54,591 nt of DNA from Acidobacteriota bacterium (GCA_003225555.1 QIAM01000091.1:1-54591); one strand, 5' to 3'. Numbered from the stretch's first letter, positions 34,503 through 44,471 are shown. Program-made: numbers and translations. Notes: a model not told the origin generated them from the letters alone.

Positions 34503-34580
34503 GCGGGAGTAGCATAACCACGGCAATGCGCCGGGGCTCCATCCCGGAGATGACGGTTCGCTACCGTTCCTCCCGCCCCA
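34503..34580 (+). tRNA. tRNA-like gene, possibly tRNA-Gly(UCC), non-canonical
   Basis: A full cloverleaf can be drawn. Acceptor GCGGGAG (34503-34509) pairs perfectly with CTCCCGC (34570-34576). D stem GCAT/ATGC has a loop bearing A14, G18G19 (34522-34523) and A21. Anticodon stem CCGGG/CCCGG has loop GCTCCAT (anticodon TCC, 34538-34540). T stem GACGG/CCGTT has loop TTCGCTA, and CCA is encoded at 34578-34580. Acceptor and anticodon point to glycine. Odd points: C instead of U at position 33, C instead of A at 58, discriminator C, and one extra base (34569) between T stem and acceptor. It may be a specialised or decaying tRNA. Own promoter-like element upstream. Confidence 0.55.
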
Positions 34581-34589
34581 CCTTCCAGC

Positions 34590-36011
34590 TCAGATCTTCT
34601 TCTTCTTCCACTTCCCCTGCTTGAACAGAATCGCGCTCGCGACAGCCATGGCCCCCTCGGCAATTGCGATGGAAGCGAAAACTCCGTTCGAGCGCATGTG
34701 CAGGGGAATTGCCAGCCAGTAGGCCAGAGGAATCTCGAACAGCCAGAAACCGAAGAAGTTCACGATGGTTGGAGTGACCGTATCGCCCGCGCCGTTAAAG
34801 GCCTGCATCATCACCATGAAATACGCGTAACCCAGGTTGCCGTAACTTACAATCCGCAGACACGCTGCCCCGAGCGGCACGACTGCCGGATCATGGGTGA
34901 ACCGCCGGATGATGGGTTCGGGAAAGAGGACGAAAACCAGTCCGACCGTGCCGAGGAAAATTACATTGTAGAGTCCTGTGCGCCACACTGCTTGTTCCGC
35001 ACGATCGGGCCTGCCGGCGCCCAGGTTTTGCCCCACCAGTGTAGCGGCGGCGTTGCTCAGTCCCCACGACGGCAGAATGACGAAGATCACAATTCGAATA
35101 GCGATCGTGTATCCGGCAAGCGCTGCTGCTCCGAACGTGCTCACGATTCTCACCAGGCCGATCCAGCTGGTGTGCGCGATGGCAAACTGCAGAATTCCGG
35201 TCAGCGATACTCGCAGCAAACGAAATAGAACGTTCCACTGCAATCGAATCTGGCGGGTCAGGATTCGGATGCGCTCGGTGCCTTTCAGCAGCCGATAGAA
35301 CTGGTAGAGCACTCCAATGCTGCGCCCGATCAATGTAGCCAGAGCCGCGCCCGTGACACGGAGACGCGGAAACGGTCCCCAGCCGAAGATCAGGCAAGGA
35401 TCGAGCACCAGGTTGATGATGTTCGAAACCCAGAGCAGGCGCATGGCGATGGCTGCATCTCCAGCGCCGCGGAAGATTGCGTTGTTCAGAAACAGCAGCA
35501 GGACCGCACAACTGCCGCCCAGGCAGATTCGGGTGTAGCCGCTGCCGGTGGCTACAATCTCGGGTGAAGCGCCCATCATCCGTAGCAAGTTCGACGCAAA
35601 CAACAGACACGGCAGGCCGATCAGCAGCGAAACAATCAGTCCAAGGATGATGGCTTGGACCCCTGCAACGGCTGCGCCTTCAGGATCTTTCTCTCCAATG
35701 CGGCGGGCCACCATGGCGGTCGTCGACAAGCTGAGACCCATCCCCACCGCGAAGACGAGGCTCAGCATCGACTCGGTCAGCCCGACCGTGGCTACGGCGT
35801 TGGCTCCGAGACGTCCCACCCAGAAGACATCCACCACCGCAAACAGCGATTCCAGGACCATCTCGAGAACCATGGGGACGGCCAGCAGGAGAATCGCGCG
35901 GTTCAGGCTGCCCTGGGTGTAGTCCTGATGAGAACCGCGGATGGCTTCGGCGAGAGAGCTCCACAAAGTGCGCGGCGATTCCGTAACCACAGAAGTTGCT
36001 TCCATAACCAT
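34590..36011 (-). CDS. MATE family efflux transporter
   Basis: A 473-residue exporter with about 12 membrane helices in two similar halves, moving drugs or metabolites out by Na+ or H+ antiport. Marks: ILLLAVPMVLEMVLESLFAVVD in helix 1 (in part), DVFWVGRLGANAVATVGL, a second-half IVSTFGAAALAGYTIAIRI, and LVGQNLGAGRPDRAE. Ends in a run KWKKKKI. ATG 36011 and 36005 are both possible starts. It converges on the tRNA-like gene with about 10 bases between. Confidence 0.93.
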   Translation of the reverse strand: MVMEATSVVTESPRTLWSSLAEAIRGSHQDYTQGSLNRAILLLAVPMVLEMVLESLFAVVDVFWVGRLGANAVATVGLTESMLSLVFAVGMGLSLSTTAMVARRIGEKDPEGAAVAGVQAIILGLIVSLLIGLPCLLFASNLLRMMGASPEIVATGSGYTRICLGGSCAVLLLFLNNAIFRGAGDAAIAMRLLWVSNIINLVLDPCLIFGWGPFPRLRVTGAALATLIGRSIGVLYQFYRLLKGTERIRILTRQIRLQWNVLFRLLRVSLTGILQFAIAHTSWIGLVRIVSTFGAAALAGYTIAIRIVIFVILPSWGLSNAAATLVGQNLGAGRPDRAEQAVWRTGLYNVIFLGTVGLVFVLFPEPIIRRFTHDPAVVPLGAACLRIVSYGNLGYAYFMVMMQAFNGAGDTVTPTIVNFFGFWLFEIPLAYWLAIPLHMRSNGVFASIAIAEGAMAVASAILFKQGKWKKKKI

Positions 36012-36262
36012 CTAAGCTTTCCGAGAATCGCGCTGTGGCAAACCCAGCGGAGCCGCAGCTGAAACTGGCAAATGGCGTGAAGCGAGAGCCCGCGAGTGGC
36101 GAGCGAGAGGATAGCGACTAGCGAGGTATGAACATGTTGTCCCTCAACGCGGATCGTCCAATAAAATCTCCCAGCCCCAGGGGAGGCGAACGATCAGGAT
36201 TAGCGGATTTTATCCTGAGTGCCCACCGCTTGCCAACATCTGATGGGAAAATATTCGCCCAG

Positions 36263-37303
36263 CTACTTCCTTGGCAGGATGGCGACTCGCGAGGTCACCG
36301 CCTGATTCTTCGCCATGCCCCCCAGGATGAGCGGACCGAGGGGTGTAGCGAGGATGCCGCGACTATCGGTGCGCGGATCGGGTGTGTTCTCACTGATCGT
36401 CTCCCAGCGCTTGCCATGCAAGTTATAGGCAAACGTAAAGGGCGATGGCTCGGCGGGCTGGCTATCATAACCCAGGCCCTTGAAATTGTGCGGGTCCGCG
36501 GTGCCGCCGGAAAAGTAAATCCTGTGCTCTCTCTCCGACGGGCCTCCCACAATACCGACATGCGCTGGTCCCGGATGAGAAGGCAACTTACTCCACTCAA
36601 TCTTGTTCGGATCTTTGCGATCGATCTTTCCTTGCCAGCACTCCTGCGAGGCTACAAAGGGCGCCCCTCCCGCTGTATTCTTCATGGCGCCATCGATGTA
36701 GACGATGGTGTCGTCGGTCAGGCCGCCGGCATGACCAAAAACTGGCGCGCCTGGCAGTGGTGTCGCCTGACTCCAGGAATCCTTTTCGAGATCATAGACT
36801 TGTACGTTATTGACTGGGCCATTCTTCGAGCGACCTCCGACAAGGTAAATATATCGATCGCGGTTTACGCCAATCACCGCGCTGTCCACCGGTACGGGAA
36901 TATCAGCGGCACGGTACCAGCGCTGGCCCTGGGGCACGTAGGCATTCACGTCTGAGACTGTGATTTCGCTTCCTTGCCCATCCACTACATATCCGCCAAA
37001 GAGAAAGACCTGACCATTTGCTCCCACTGCAGAAGCTCCCAAACGTCCGGCCACTCCCGGCACCGGGCGGCCGTCATTCCACTTGCCCGACGAGAGATTC
37101 ATCACATAGACCTGATTCGTGATGTCATCCCACGTCTTCCTCGGACCCACGCCCATCAGCGAGAAAAGCTGAAGCCCGCCCTTCAGGCTCGCAACTGCAT
37201 TGCTGGAAACGGCGGCGGGCATGGAGGGGATTCTGGACTCACCTGCGGCCAAAAGTAGGATGGCAGAGAGTGCCAACAGGAGGACGAATGACAATTTCTT
37301 CAT
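36263..37303 (-). CDS. Exported kelch-repeat beta-propeller protein
   Basis: A 346-residue exported protein. Signal peptide KKLSFVLLLALSAILLLAAG, then kelch-type repeats with the GG and spaced aromatic pattern (VFLFGGYVVDGQ, YIYLVGGRSKNGPVNNVQVYD, RIYFSGGTADP, LILGGMAKNQ). The fold is probably a six- or seven-bladed propeller. Similar proteins include N-acetylneuraminate epimerases, but catalytic residues were not verified. ATG 37303 is chosen because the upstream part of the frame is Arg-rich and lacks a signal. Confidence 0.85.
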   Translation of the reverse strand: MKKLSFVLLLALSAILLLAAGESRIPSMPAAVSSNAVASLKGGLQLFSLMGVGPRKTWDDITNQVYVMNLSSGKWNDGRPVPGVAGRLGASAVGANGQVFLFGGYVVDGQGSEITVSDVNAYVPQGQRWYRAADIPVPVDSAVIGVNRDRYIYLVGGRSKNGPVNNVQVYDLEKDSWSQATPLPGAPVFGHAGGLTDDTIVYIDGAMKNTAGGAPFVASQECWQGKIDRKDPNKIEWSKLPSHPGPAHVGIVGGPSEREHRIYFSGGTADPHNFKGLGYDSQPAEPSPFTFAYNLHGKRWETISENTPDPRTDSRGILATPLGPLILGGMAKNQAVTSRVAILPRK

Positions 37304-37380
37304 TGCAGAGATATTACGTCTTCGGAGGAACGAGGGCAAAGAACGCCTAAGGCAGCAGGAAAAGCCGAGAGCGTTGCGCA

Positions 37381-37806
37381 TCAGAACCAAGTATTCTGGC
37401 GATACGTGCGGTAGGCGTCGCCGAAGGCAGCCTCTAGAACGCGGGCTTCACGACGCGCGCGGATCGTCTGCGCCACGACTATCACCGCAAGCATGACCCA
37501 CAAGGTAGGTTTCTGCAGTACGAGGGCAAACCCGACGAATATCATCACACCAAACACATAGATGGGATTGCGGATCTTGGAATAGAGTCCATGGGTAACA
37601 AGTTGTTTCGCTTCCGGCGTGATGGAAAAGGAGCTGCCGAGTTGGTAGGGGGCGAGCCCAATGCCGAAGATACCCACGCATGCCAGCACCGTGCCGACGT
37701 AGCGCTGGTTATCCCATGGAGCCTTCCAGGTGATCAGGAACCAAACGAGAATCGCCATGGCCACGATCTGCACACCCGTGAATACCCAGAGATGCCGGCT
37801 TTCCAT
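37381..37806 (-). CDS. Isoprenylcysteine carboxyl methyltransferase-like membrane protein
   Basis: A 141-residue integral membrane protein with four hydrophobic segments. HGLYSKIRNPIYVFGVMIF and the closing EARVLEAAFGDAYRTYRQNT match the SAM-binding blocks of the ICMT/PEMT family. The bacterial function is mostly unknown, possibly methylating a lipid or small molecule. AAAGGA stands about 9 bases before ATG 37806, which is preferred to the frame start at 37842. Neighbours give no pathway. Confidence 0.88.
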   Translation of the reverse strand: MESRHLWVFTGVQIVAMAILVWFLITWKAPWDNQRYVGTVLACVGIFGIGLAPYQLGSSFSITPEAKQLVTHGLYSKIRNPIYVFGVMIFVGFALVLQKPTLWVMLAVIVVAQTIRARREARVLEAAFGDAYRTYRQNTWF

Positions 37807-37876
37807 TCGACTTGTCCTTTCTGAACCGATGGTCGCTTGCACGGTGTGCGCTGAATGGGCGGCTCACTAGACCATC

Positions 37877-38344
37877 CTATTTGATCAATCCCTGACGCAC
37901 GGCGTGAATGAAATCGGTGTAAGCAGGAGTCTGGCCGCAGGCGCGCATGTGGCTGGCAATTTGCCCGCGATGGTACGCCGAGTGTATCAGGACGTGAGTC
38001 AAGACATCCTGAACGGCGCTGGTCCAAGCTTCCCCTTTACTGTTTTTGTAGGAAATCATCTGCGAGAGGTCAGCAGGAAGTTCGTCCAGATAGTCGCTCC
38101 ACAACCGGCCGACTTCCACGGCCTGCGCTTCGCCCTGCTCCACGTTGAATTCCGGCCATACTGGGAGGCTCTGCGGTTGCTGCGTCAACCGTTCCAGCCA
38201 CAGCCGCTCGGCCGAAAGAATATGCGACATGAGTTGCAGCGGCCGTGCCGATGCACTCGCGTGCTTGCGTACTACCGCAAGCGCTTCACGATTCGCCCAT
38301 TCATCGTAAGCAAACTGACGCCGGAAATAGTCACTCAACTCCAT
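37877..38344 (-). CDS. DinB-fold protein
   Basis: A 155-residue four-helix bundle of the DinB/YfiT group. Opening MELSDYFRRQFAYDEWANREAL, metal-ligand candidate in LMSHILSAERLWLERL, and the C-terminal HVLIHSAYHRGQIASHMR with two more histidines. Family members are thiol-dependent transferases or of unknown role; the name comes from DNA-damage induction in Bacillus. ATG 38344 fits the family N-terminus better than the open frame to 38410. Confidence 0.9.
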   Translation of the reverse strand: MELSDYFRRQFAYDEWANREALAVVRKHASASARPLQLMSHILSAERLWLERLTQQPQSLPVWPEFNVEQGEAQAVEVGRLWSDYLDELPADLSQMISYKNSKGEAWTSAVQDVLTHVLIHSAYHRGQIASHMRACGQTPAYTDFIHAVRQGLIK

Positions 38345-38497
38345 AGAAACCTTGCAAGCGTGCGTCGAACTGTACAATGTAGTCTCATGTACTTGCCGCA
38401 CGCAATGCATGTTTTAACGCTCCTTTCACAATCGTCTACTACACTGCGTGTGACCTCACTGTAACAGCTGGCGGAATGATGCACCGCCGCACCGCGA

Positions 38498-39229
38498 ATG
38501 CCTCGCAAATCTGCAGCAAAACGATTGGCAGCACCCGAGTCAGACGGACCCGATGCGGGAACCAAATCCTGGACGCCGAGGAGAGCCGTTGCCTGCGACG
38601 ATCTGGTGCAGCTCTACCTGAAGGCCTGCCTCATTGCGCGGGATGCCGCCTTCAACCTTCGGGACTTGCTCACCAGCGCATCCCGCATGGCATTCCTTGC
38701 CATCAAAGATTGCGAGAAGGAACTGGACCTGATCGAGCGGCAGATTGATGAACGCCTCCCGGCCGCTATCACGCGGGTCAACGAAGCCCGGGCGCGCCAG
38801 TTGCTCACCAGCCTGAAGAGCACCACCGATCTGGAGCGCATCGGAGACCTCGTGATGAGCGTTGCGCTCCGGCTGCAATCGCGAAACGCTAAGCTTCCCG
38901 CGTCCGATCAGCGTCAACTTGTGGAGATGTCGGTCATCTTGCGGGATATGCTGGATCTTATCTATCAGGGATTCGTCCACCTTGACCTGGATTGCGCGCG
39001 CAAGGTTTTACAAAGGGACAAAGACGTGGACAGGCTCTGCCACACCCTATTCCAAAAGCATTTGGCGGAAAACGTTCCGCAGGGCGACACCTCGGGCTTT
39101 GAAATACTGCTGATGGCGCAGGCCCTGGAGCGTGCGGGAGATCACACCACGAATCTCGCGGAGGATCTCTACAGCTTGATTGAAGGCCGCAGCCTGCGGC
39201 ACATGCCGAAGAAGAAGGCTGCGCAGTAG
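38498..39229 (+). CDS. phoU: PhoU family phosphate regulator
   Basis: A 243-residue protein with two PhoU three-helix bundles. The metal-cluster motifs are LERIGDLV in the first half and LERAGDHTTNLAE in the second. PhoU restrains the Pst phosphate transporter and PhoR signalling, but no pst, phoR or phoB gene is nearby, so a role in another transport system is possible. A basic N-terminal extension of about 30 residues and C-terminal KKKAAQ are not part of the fold. A GAACTG/GTTCTC repeat follows at 39236-39262. Confidence 0.9.
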   Translation: MPRKSAAKRLAAPESDGPDAGTKSWTPRRAVACDDLVQLYLKACLIARDAAFNLRDLLTSASRMAFLAIKDCEKELDLIERQIDERLPAAITRVNEARARQLLTSLKSTTDLERIGDLVMSVALRLQSRNAKLPASDQRQLVEMSVILRDMLDLIYQGFVHLDLDCARKVLQRDKDVDRLCHTLFQKHLAENVPQGDTSGFEILLMAQALERAGDHTTNLAEDLYSLIEGRSLRHMPKKKAAQ

Positions 39230-39329
39230 GGGAAGCAGTTCTCGGTTCGCAGTTCTCAGGTGCTTTCTTCTTGCGCCGCATCTTTCACGCTTTCATTTAT
39301 CCTGTCTTCTCGCCTCCGTTTGAACTGGC

Positions 39330-42116
39330 ATGAGCAAAGTTAAACCGCTTTGGAAACCTGACGATCAGAGCGCCCGCCTGGCCGAACTGACGGCTCAATC
39401 GGACGACGCCGCGAAGGACAACCCCCTCCGGCGAGATGTCAGGTCTCTAGGCGCATTACTGGGACGAGTGCTGGTCGAGCAAGTGGGAGAGGACTTGCTG
39501 AACGATGTAGAGCGGCTACGGAAACTCTTGATCCAACACCGCGACCAATCCCAGCGGCAGCCCGCATCGGTGGCAACTACGGAACTCATGAGCCAGGCAC
39601 AGAGCCTGATCTCGAAGATGGATTTGTCACGGGCCTATCAGGTCACAAAAGCCTTCGCCATCTACTTCGAGTTGACGAATCTGGCTGAGACCAACCATCG
39701 GAAGCGCCGGCGGCGCGCGGGCAAATTAGGAGACCAGCGCGTCCCTCCTGCGGGCTCATTGCGCGGCACGCTGCTGCGCATGAAGCAGGCCGGTATTCCC
39801 GCGGAAGACGCGCTCGCCGCGTTGGCCCACATCCGCGTGACGCCCGTATTTACAGCGCATCCTACCGAGGTGGCACGGCAGACGGTTTTGATCAAGCGGC
39901 GGCGGATTGCCGAGCAATTGGAACTCCTTGACCGGCTTCCTCTCACCGGCGGCGACGCTGAGCGCTGCGAAACCAACATCAGCGCCGAGGTCACTGCTCT
40001 TTGGCAAACCGACGAGGTTCGATTGGCCAAGCCTACCGTCAACGATGAAATTCGCATGGGACTGCGCTATTTTCGGCTTTCATTGTTCCCCACGCTGCCG
40101 AGAATTTACGATGAAATCGTCGAATCGTTTCGCGATGTTTATGGGATGGCTCTCGACGAAGCGGACGTGCCCAATCTGGTTCAGTTCGGCTCCTGGATCG
40201 GGGGAGATCGGGACGGCAATCCACTCGTCAAACCGGAGTGCATTCGCGATGCACTTGAGCTGGCACGAGCTGTGATTCTGCGGCAGTATATCGGCGAGAT
40301 CGAATCCTTGAGCGACCGTTTGAGTTCTTCGCTGCGGCAGGTGGAAGCGTCGCAAGAGATGCTGCAGCGGATCCGTGATTACGAGGCGGACATTCCGGGC
40401 GTCCATCTCCTCTGGGGACAGCACAGTACGCAGGAAACGTATCGCCGCTTCCTTTCCTATGTGTTGCATCGGCTGCGGTACAGCCTGGAAAACTCGGATG
40501 CGGCCCCGGCCTATCCTCGCGTAGGCTACTTCGAGCAGGATCTGCTCCTGCTACGAGAGAGCCTGCAGTCGCATCACGGTGACCTTCTGGTGCAGAAATT
40601 CGTCAACCCACTGTTGCGCAAGGTGCGCACTTTCGGATTTCATCTGCACACGCTTGATATCCGCCAGCACGCGCGCCTGCATGCCGAGGTCACGAAGGAA
40701 CTTGAGATCAATACCCCGGTCGCCGCCAACTCAGTTGCTGCAGGGGTAAGCCTTTCTGTGCGGAGCCGGGAATTGCTTAACACCTTTGGGATGGTTGCGG
40801 AGCTCAAGCGTAAGTACTCTCCAGGCGCCATCAGGAACTACGTCATCAGCGGTACGGAGTCCGAAGACGATGTGCTGGCAGTCATTCGTCTGGCAAAGCA
40901 TTGCGCGGTAAACGTGGGGCGTTCGGGCGACGATCCTGGCTTGATGCCCGTCCCTCTTTTCGAATCGATCGCTTCGCTTCGCGCTGCCGCTGGAGTGATG
41001 CGACGCTTGTGGAAACATCCGGAGTATCGGCCGCTGGTCGAGTCTTGGGAAGGATGGCAGGAAGTGATGCTGGGCTATTCCGACTCCAACAAGGATGGCG
41101 GAATGCTCACCAGCACGTGGGAACTCTACAAAGCGCACCGCGAACTCCATCGCGCCGCCGACGAAAACAAGATCAAACTGCGGCTCTTTCACGGGCGCGG
41201 AGGAACCGTCGGACGTGGCGGAGGGCCCACGCATTCCGCGATTCTGGCCCAGCCGCACGGATGTTTTTCGGGCCAAATGCGACTTACCGAACAGGGAGAA
41301 GTGCTCAACTGGAAATATTCCGACCCGGTACTTGCCGAGTGGAACCTGGAATTGATGATCGCCGCGAGTCTGGAAGCGCTGACGCGTGGCGGCACCGGCG
41401 AATCGGGCGGCAAAGACCAGGAACGATGGGAAGAGGCGATGGAAGAAATGTCAGCGGAGGCTTACCGCGTCTATCGCCGCGACATTGCTGAGAATCCCGA
41501 GGTGCTGGAGTACTTCGAGCAGGCGACGCCGGTCAACGAACTCGACACGGCCCGCATCGGTTCGCGCCCCTCACGACGAACCAAGGGGCGCCGCCTGGAG
41601 GATCTGCGTGCCATCCCTTGGGTTTTTGGCTGGATGCAGAGCCGTCACGCCGTCCCGGCGTGGTTTGGCGTCGGAGACGCGTTCCAGCAATTTGCGAAGA
41701 AGGGGTCTGGCCACGAGAACCTTCTCCGTCACATGATGCACAAGTTCGCATTGTTTTCGGAGTTGGTGCGGAACGTCGAGCTGGGCATGGCTAAGGCCGA
41801 TCTCGAGATTGCCCGCGTCTATTCGGGACTGGTCAACAATGCAGCTCTTCGGAAGCGAGTCTTCGCCATGCTGGAAGACGAGTTTCTCGTCACCCGGCGC
41901 ATGATTCTGCGTGTCGCGGGGCAGCGCGAACTGCTGGCAAGAAATCGCGTGCTGGCACGGTCGATTCGGCTGCGCAATCCGTACGTCGACCCGATGAGCC
42001 TGATCCAGGTGGAGCTTCTGCGGCGGAAGCAAAAGGGAGCTGATGCCACCGAGATTGAGTATCCGATGGGTGCAACCATCAACGGCATTGCTGCGGGCTT
42101 ACACAACACTGGCTAA
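39330..42116 (+). CDS. ppc: Phosphoenolpyruvate carboxylase
   Basis: A 928-residue enzyme adding bicarbonate to PEP to give oxaloacetate, refilling the TCA cycle. Catalytic H177 in VFTAHPTEVARQT, GSWIGGDRDGNP, LGYSDSNKDGGMLTSTWEL, the Gly-rich mobile loop FHGRGGTVGRGGGP, THSAILAQP, and the invariant C-terminal NTG are all present. Length is as expected for bacterial Ppc. ATG 39330 is the natural start; no strong ribosome site is seen. It stands alone with 190 bp to the next gene. Confidence 0.97.
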   Translation: MSKVKPLWKPDDQSARLAELTAQSDDAAKDNPLRRDVRSLGALLGRVLVEQVGEDLLNDVERLRKLLIQHRDQSQRQPASVATTELMSQAQSLISKMDLSRAYQVTKAFAIYFELTNLAETNHRKRRRRAGKLGDQRVPPAGSLRGTLLRMKQAGIPAEDALAALAHIRVTPVFTAHPTEVARQTVLIKRRRIAEQLELLDRLPLTGGDAERCETNISAEVTALWQTDEVRLAKPTVNDEIRMGLRYFRLSLFPTLPRIYDEIVESFRDVYGMALDEADVPNLVQFGSWIGGDRDGNPLVKPECIRDALELARAVILRQYIGEIESLSDRLSSSLRQVEASQEMLQRIRDYEADIPGVHLLWGQHSTQETYRRFLSYVLHRLRYSLENSDAAPAYPRVGYFEQDLLLLRESLQSHHGDLLVQKFVNPLLRKVRTFGFHLHTLDIRQHARLHAEVTKELEINTPVAANSVAAGVSLSVRSRELLNTFGMVAELKRKYSPGAIRNYVISGTESEDDVLAVIRLAKHCAVNVGRSGDDPGLMPVPLFESIASLRAAAGVMRRLWKHPEYRPLVESWEGWQEVMLGYSDSNKDGGMLTSTWELYKAHRELHRAADENKIKLRLFHGRGGTVGRGGGPTHSAILAQPHGCFSGQMRLTEQGEVLNWKYSDPVLAEWNLELMIAASLEALTRGGTGESGGKDQERWEEAMEEMSAEAYRVYRRDIAENPEVLEYFEQATPVNELDTARIGSRPSRRTKGRRLEDLRAIPWVFGWMQSRHAVPAWFGVGDAFQQFAKKGSGHENLLRHMMHKFALFSELVRNVELGMAKADLEIARVYSGLVNNAALRKRVFAMLEDEFLVTRRMILRVAGQRELLARNRVLARSIRLRNPYVDPMSLIQVELLRRKQKGADATEIEYPMGATINGIAAGLHNTG

Positions 42117-42307
42117 GTCCTCGCGCATTGGCCGTAAGATACTGAGCTAACCACTTGCTGCCACATCCGTCTGTAATATGTTGTGGGTCCGTCCGGAGCG
42201 TGCCTTTCAGGTGTCTTTCTGCGGAACTTGCTCTTCTCTGTATGCGTAACTTCTTCCGAGCTATCGGTCTGCAATCTTGCGTCATCAATTCCGCCAAAAG
42301 AGGCCAC

Positions 42308-44437
42308 ATGAATATTCCCAGGTTACGTATTGCGTTCCTGCTCATTCTGGTTCTGCCCGCAGTTTTGCTCTGCCAGACTGCGATGGTGAAACCGGCGCTG
42401 CCTGTTGGGGGCGGAGCGGATACTAAGGAAGTTCCCAAACTCGAGCATTTCGATCCCCATGTGGTCGACAAAACCCTGGATCCCTGTAACAGCTTTTACA
42501 AGTACACCTGCAACAAGTGGCTCACATCCAATCCCATTCCGCCGGACCAGGTTTTCTGGGGTACGGGAAGCGGCTTGGAGTTGTGGAACGAAAATCTGCT
42601 GCGAGAGACCCTGGATGCCGCCAGTACCAACGATCCCAACCGCAATGCCGTAAACAAGAAGATCGGCGACTATTGGGCCGCGTGCATGGACGAGAGCGGC
42701 ATCGAAGCAGCCGGTTTGAAGCCGCTGCAGCCGGAACTGGATCGCATCGCAGCCTTGAAGTCGAAGAAAGATCTCACGCTCGAAATCGTCCATCTGCACC
42801 ATCTCTATCCCGGCGTTTGGCAGCAGGGAGATAACCAGACGAACGCTCCCTTCTTCGGATTCACGGGGCAACAGGACTATGACGATGCTTCCAAGGTAGT
42901 CGCACAGATCGATCAGGGCGGATTAAGCCTGCCCAATCGCGACTACTATCTGAAAACTGACGAGAAGTCTGCTGAGATCCTCAAGAAGTATCGGGCACAT
43001 TTGCAGAAGATGTTCGCTCTCTCGCGCGAACCGGAGGCCCAAGCTGCTGCCGACGCCGGCACAGTGATCGAACTCGAAACTGCAATGGCCAAGACGCAGA
43101 TGGACAACATCAAGCGCCGCGATCCCAAGAACATCAACAACAAGATGAGCCTGGTCCAGGTGCGCGAACTTACGCCATCGATTGATTGGGATGCCTACTT
43201 GAAGGCGGTGAAGGCTCCGGCCAGCGACCACTACATTGTGACGTCGCCCGATTTCTTTCGCGCGGAAGAGAAACTGCTACAAGAGCATCCGCTGGAGCAT
43301 TGGAAAACCTATTTGCGCTGGCAGGTCATTCATAAATCGGCGCCGTATATGAACAAGGCAGTGGTCGATGAAAACTTCGACTTCTTCGCCCACACTCTGG
43401 CCGGAGCGGAACAGCAGCAGCCTCGCTGGCGCCGCTGCGTGCGCGTCGCGGATCGCGATCTTGGTGACGCACTGGGCCAGGCTTACGTTGATCGTGCCTT
43501 CCCACCAGACAGTAAAGCCCGCACCATCCAGATGGTGCATGCCATCGAAAAAGCATTGACTGAAGACGTTCAGAGCCTTAGCTGGATGTCATCCGCCACC
43601 AAGGAACAAGCCATCACGAAGTTGAAGGGAATCGAAGACAAAATCGGATATCCCTCGGATTGGCGTGATTACTCGAATGTGAACGTCACGCGCACGAGTT
43701 ATCTGAACAACGTCGCGCACGCCTCGTCCTTTGAGTTCGAGCGCTGGGTGGCGAAGATTGGCAAACCCGTAGATCGCACTGAGTGGACCATGACTCCGCC
43801 GACGATCAACGCCTACTATGATCCGCAACTCAACACCATCAACTTTCCCGCCGGTATTTTGCAGCCGCCGTATTTCGATCCCGCGAAAGACGATGCGGTT
43901 AATTTCGGCGCCATTGGCATGATCATCGGACATGAAATCATTCATGGCTTCGACGATCAGGGACGCAAATTCGACGCGCACGGCAACCTGCGTGACTGGT
44001 GGACCGCCGAAGATGGCAAGCAATATGACGAACGCGGCAAGTGCATCTCTGATGAATACACGCAGGAAGTGCCTGACGCCGGAGCCGGAGTCAAGCAGAA
44101 CGGTCTGCTCACCCAGGGCGAGGACACTGCTGACAATGGCGGAATCCATCTCGCCTTGAATGCGCTGGAAGCCTCGCTCAAAGAGCAGGGGAAATCTCTG
44201 GACGACGAAGGCCCGGATGGATGGACCTATCGACAGCGCTTCTTCCTGTCGAATGCCTACTCCTGGTGTACGAATGTGCGTCCGGAGATTGCTCGCATGA
44301 TCGTCACCACCGATCCGCATTCACTGCCGATCTTCCGCATCGACAACGTGATGTCGAATATGCCGGAATTCCAGCAAGCTTTCGGCTGCAAGGCCGGGCA
44401 GAAGATGGTCCGGGCAAACGCATGCCGGGTTTGGTGA
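42308..44437 (+). CDS. M13 family (neprilysin-like) metallopeptidase
   Basis: A 709-residue exported zinc peptidase. Signal LRIAFLLILVLPAVLLC, with a Cys at its end that might be lipidated. N-terminal helical domain with DPCNSFYKYTCNKW, substrate motif NAYYDPQLNTINFPAGIL, zinc site H542-E-I-I-H546, third ligand E605 in GEDTADNGG, and the family-ending CRVW. It acts on peptides outside the cytoplasm. The frame extends up to 42155, but ATG 42308 provides the signal peptide. Confidence 0.95.
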   Translation: MNIPRLRIAFLLILVLPAVLLCQTAMVKPALPVGGGADTKEVPKLEHFDPHVVDKTLDPCNSFYKYTCNKWLTSNPIPPDQVFWGTGSGLELWNENLLRETLDAASTNDPNRNAVNKKIGDYWAACMDESGIEAAGLKPLQPELDRIAALKSKKDLTLEIVHLHHLYPGVWQQGDNQTNAPFFGFTGQQDYDDASKVVAQIDQGGLSLPNRDYYLKTDEKSAEILKKYRAHLQKMFALSREPEAQAAADAGTVIELETAMAKTQMDNIKRRDPKNINNKMSLVQVRELTPSIDWDAYLKAVKAPASDHYIVTSPDFFRAEEKLLQEHPLEHWKTYLRWQVIHKSAPYMNKAVVDENFDFFAHTLAGAEQQQPRWRRCVRVADRDLGDALGQAYVDRAFPPDSKARTIQMVHAIEKALTEDVQSLSWMSSATKEQAITKLKGIEDKIGYPSDWRDYSNVNVTRTSYLNNVAHASSFEFERWVAKIGKPVDRTEWTMTPPTINAYYDPQLNTINFPAGILQPPYFDPAKDDAVNFGAIGMIIGHEIIHGFDDQGRKFDAHGNLRDWWTAEDGKQYDERGKCISDEYTQEVPDAGAGVKQNGLLTQGEDTADNGGIHLALNALEASLKEQGKSLDDEGPDGWTYRQRFFLSNAYSWCTNVRPEIARMIVTTDPHSLPIFRIDNVMSNMPEFQQAFGCKAGQKMVRANACRVW

Positions 44438-44471
44438 GAACGTTCGTCCAGGAGCTTCGAGCCCAGACGAT

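Noticed and set aside
34503..34580. Reading the tRNA-like gene on the minus strand as tRNA-Ser(GGA)
   Set aside because: That strand has U33 but no GG in its D-loop and no TTC in the T-loop; the plus strand has the correct D-arm, TTCG and CCA.
36128..36955. 275-codon plus-strand frame
   Set aside because: Antisense to the kelch protein, whose repeats and signal peptide are clear.
38371..38381. TACA-A-TGTA dyad upstream of the DinB-fold gene, resembling a BlaI/MecI site
   Set aside because: Only 4-bp half-sites and no BlaI/MecI gene in the window; too short to claim.
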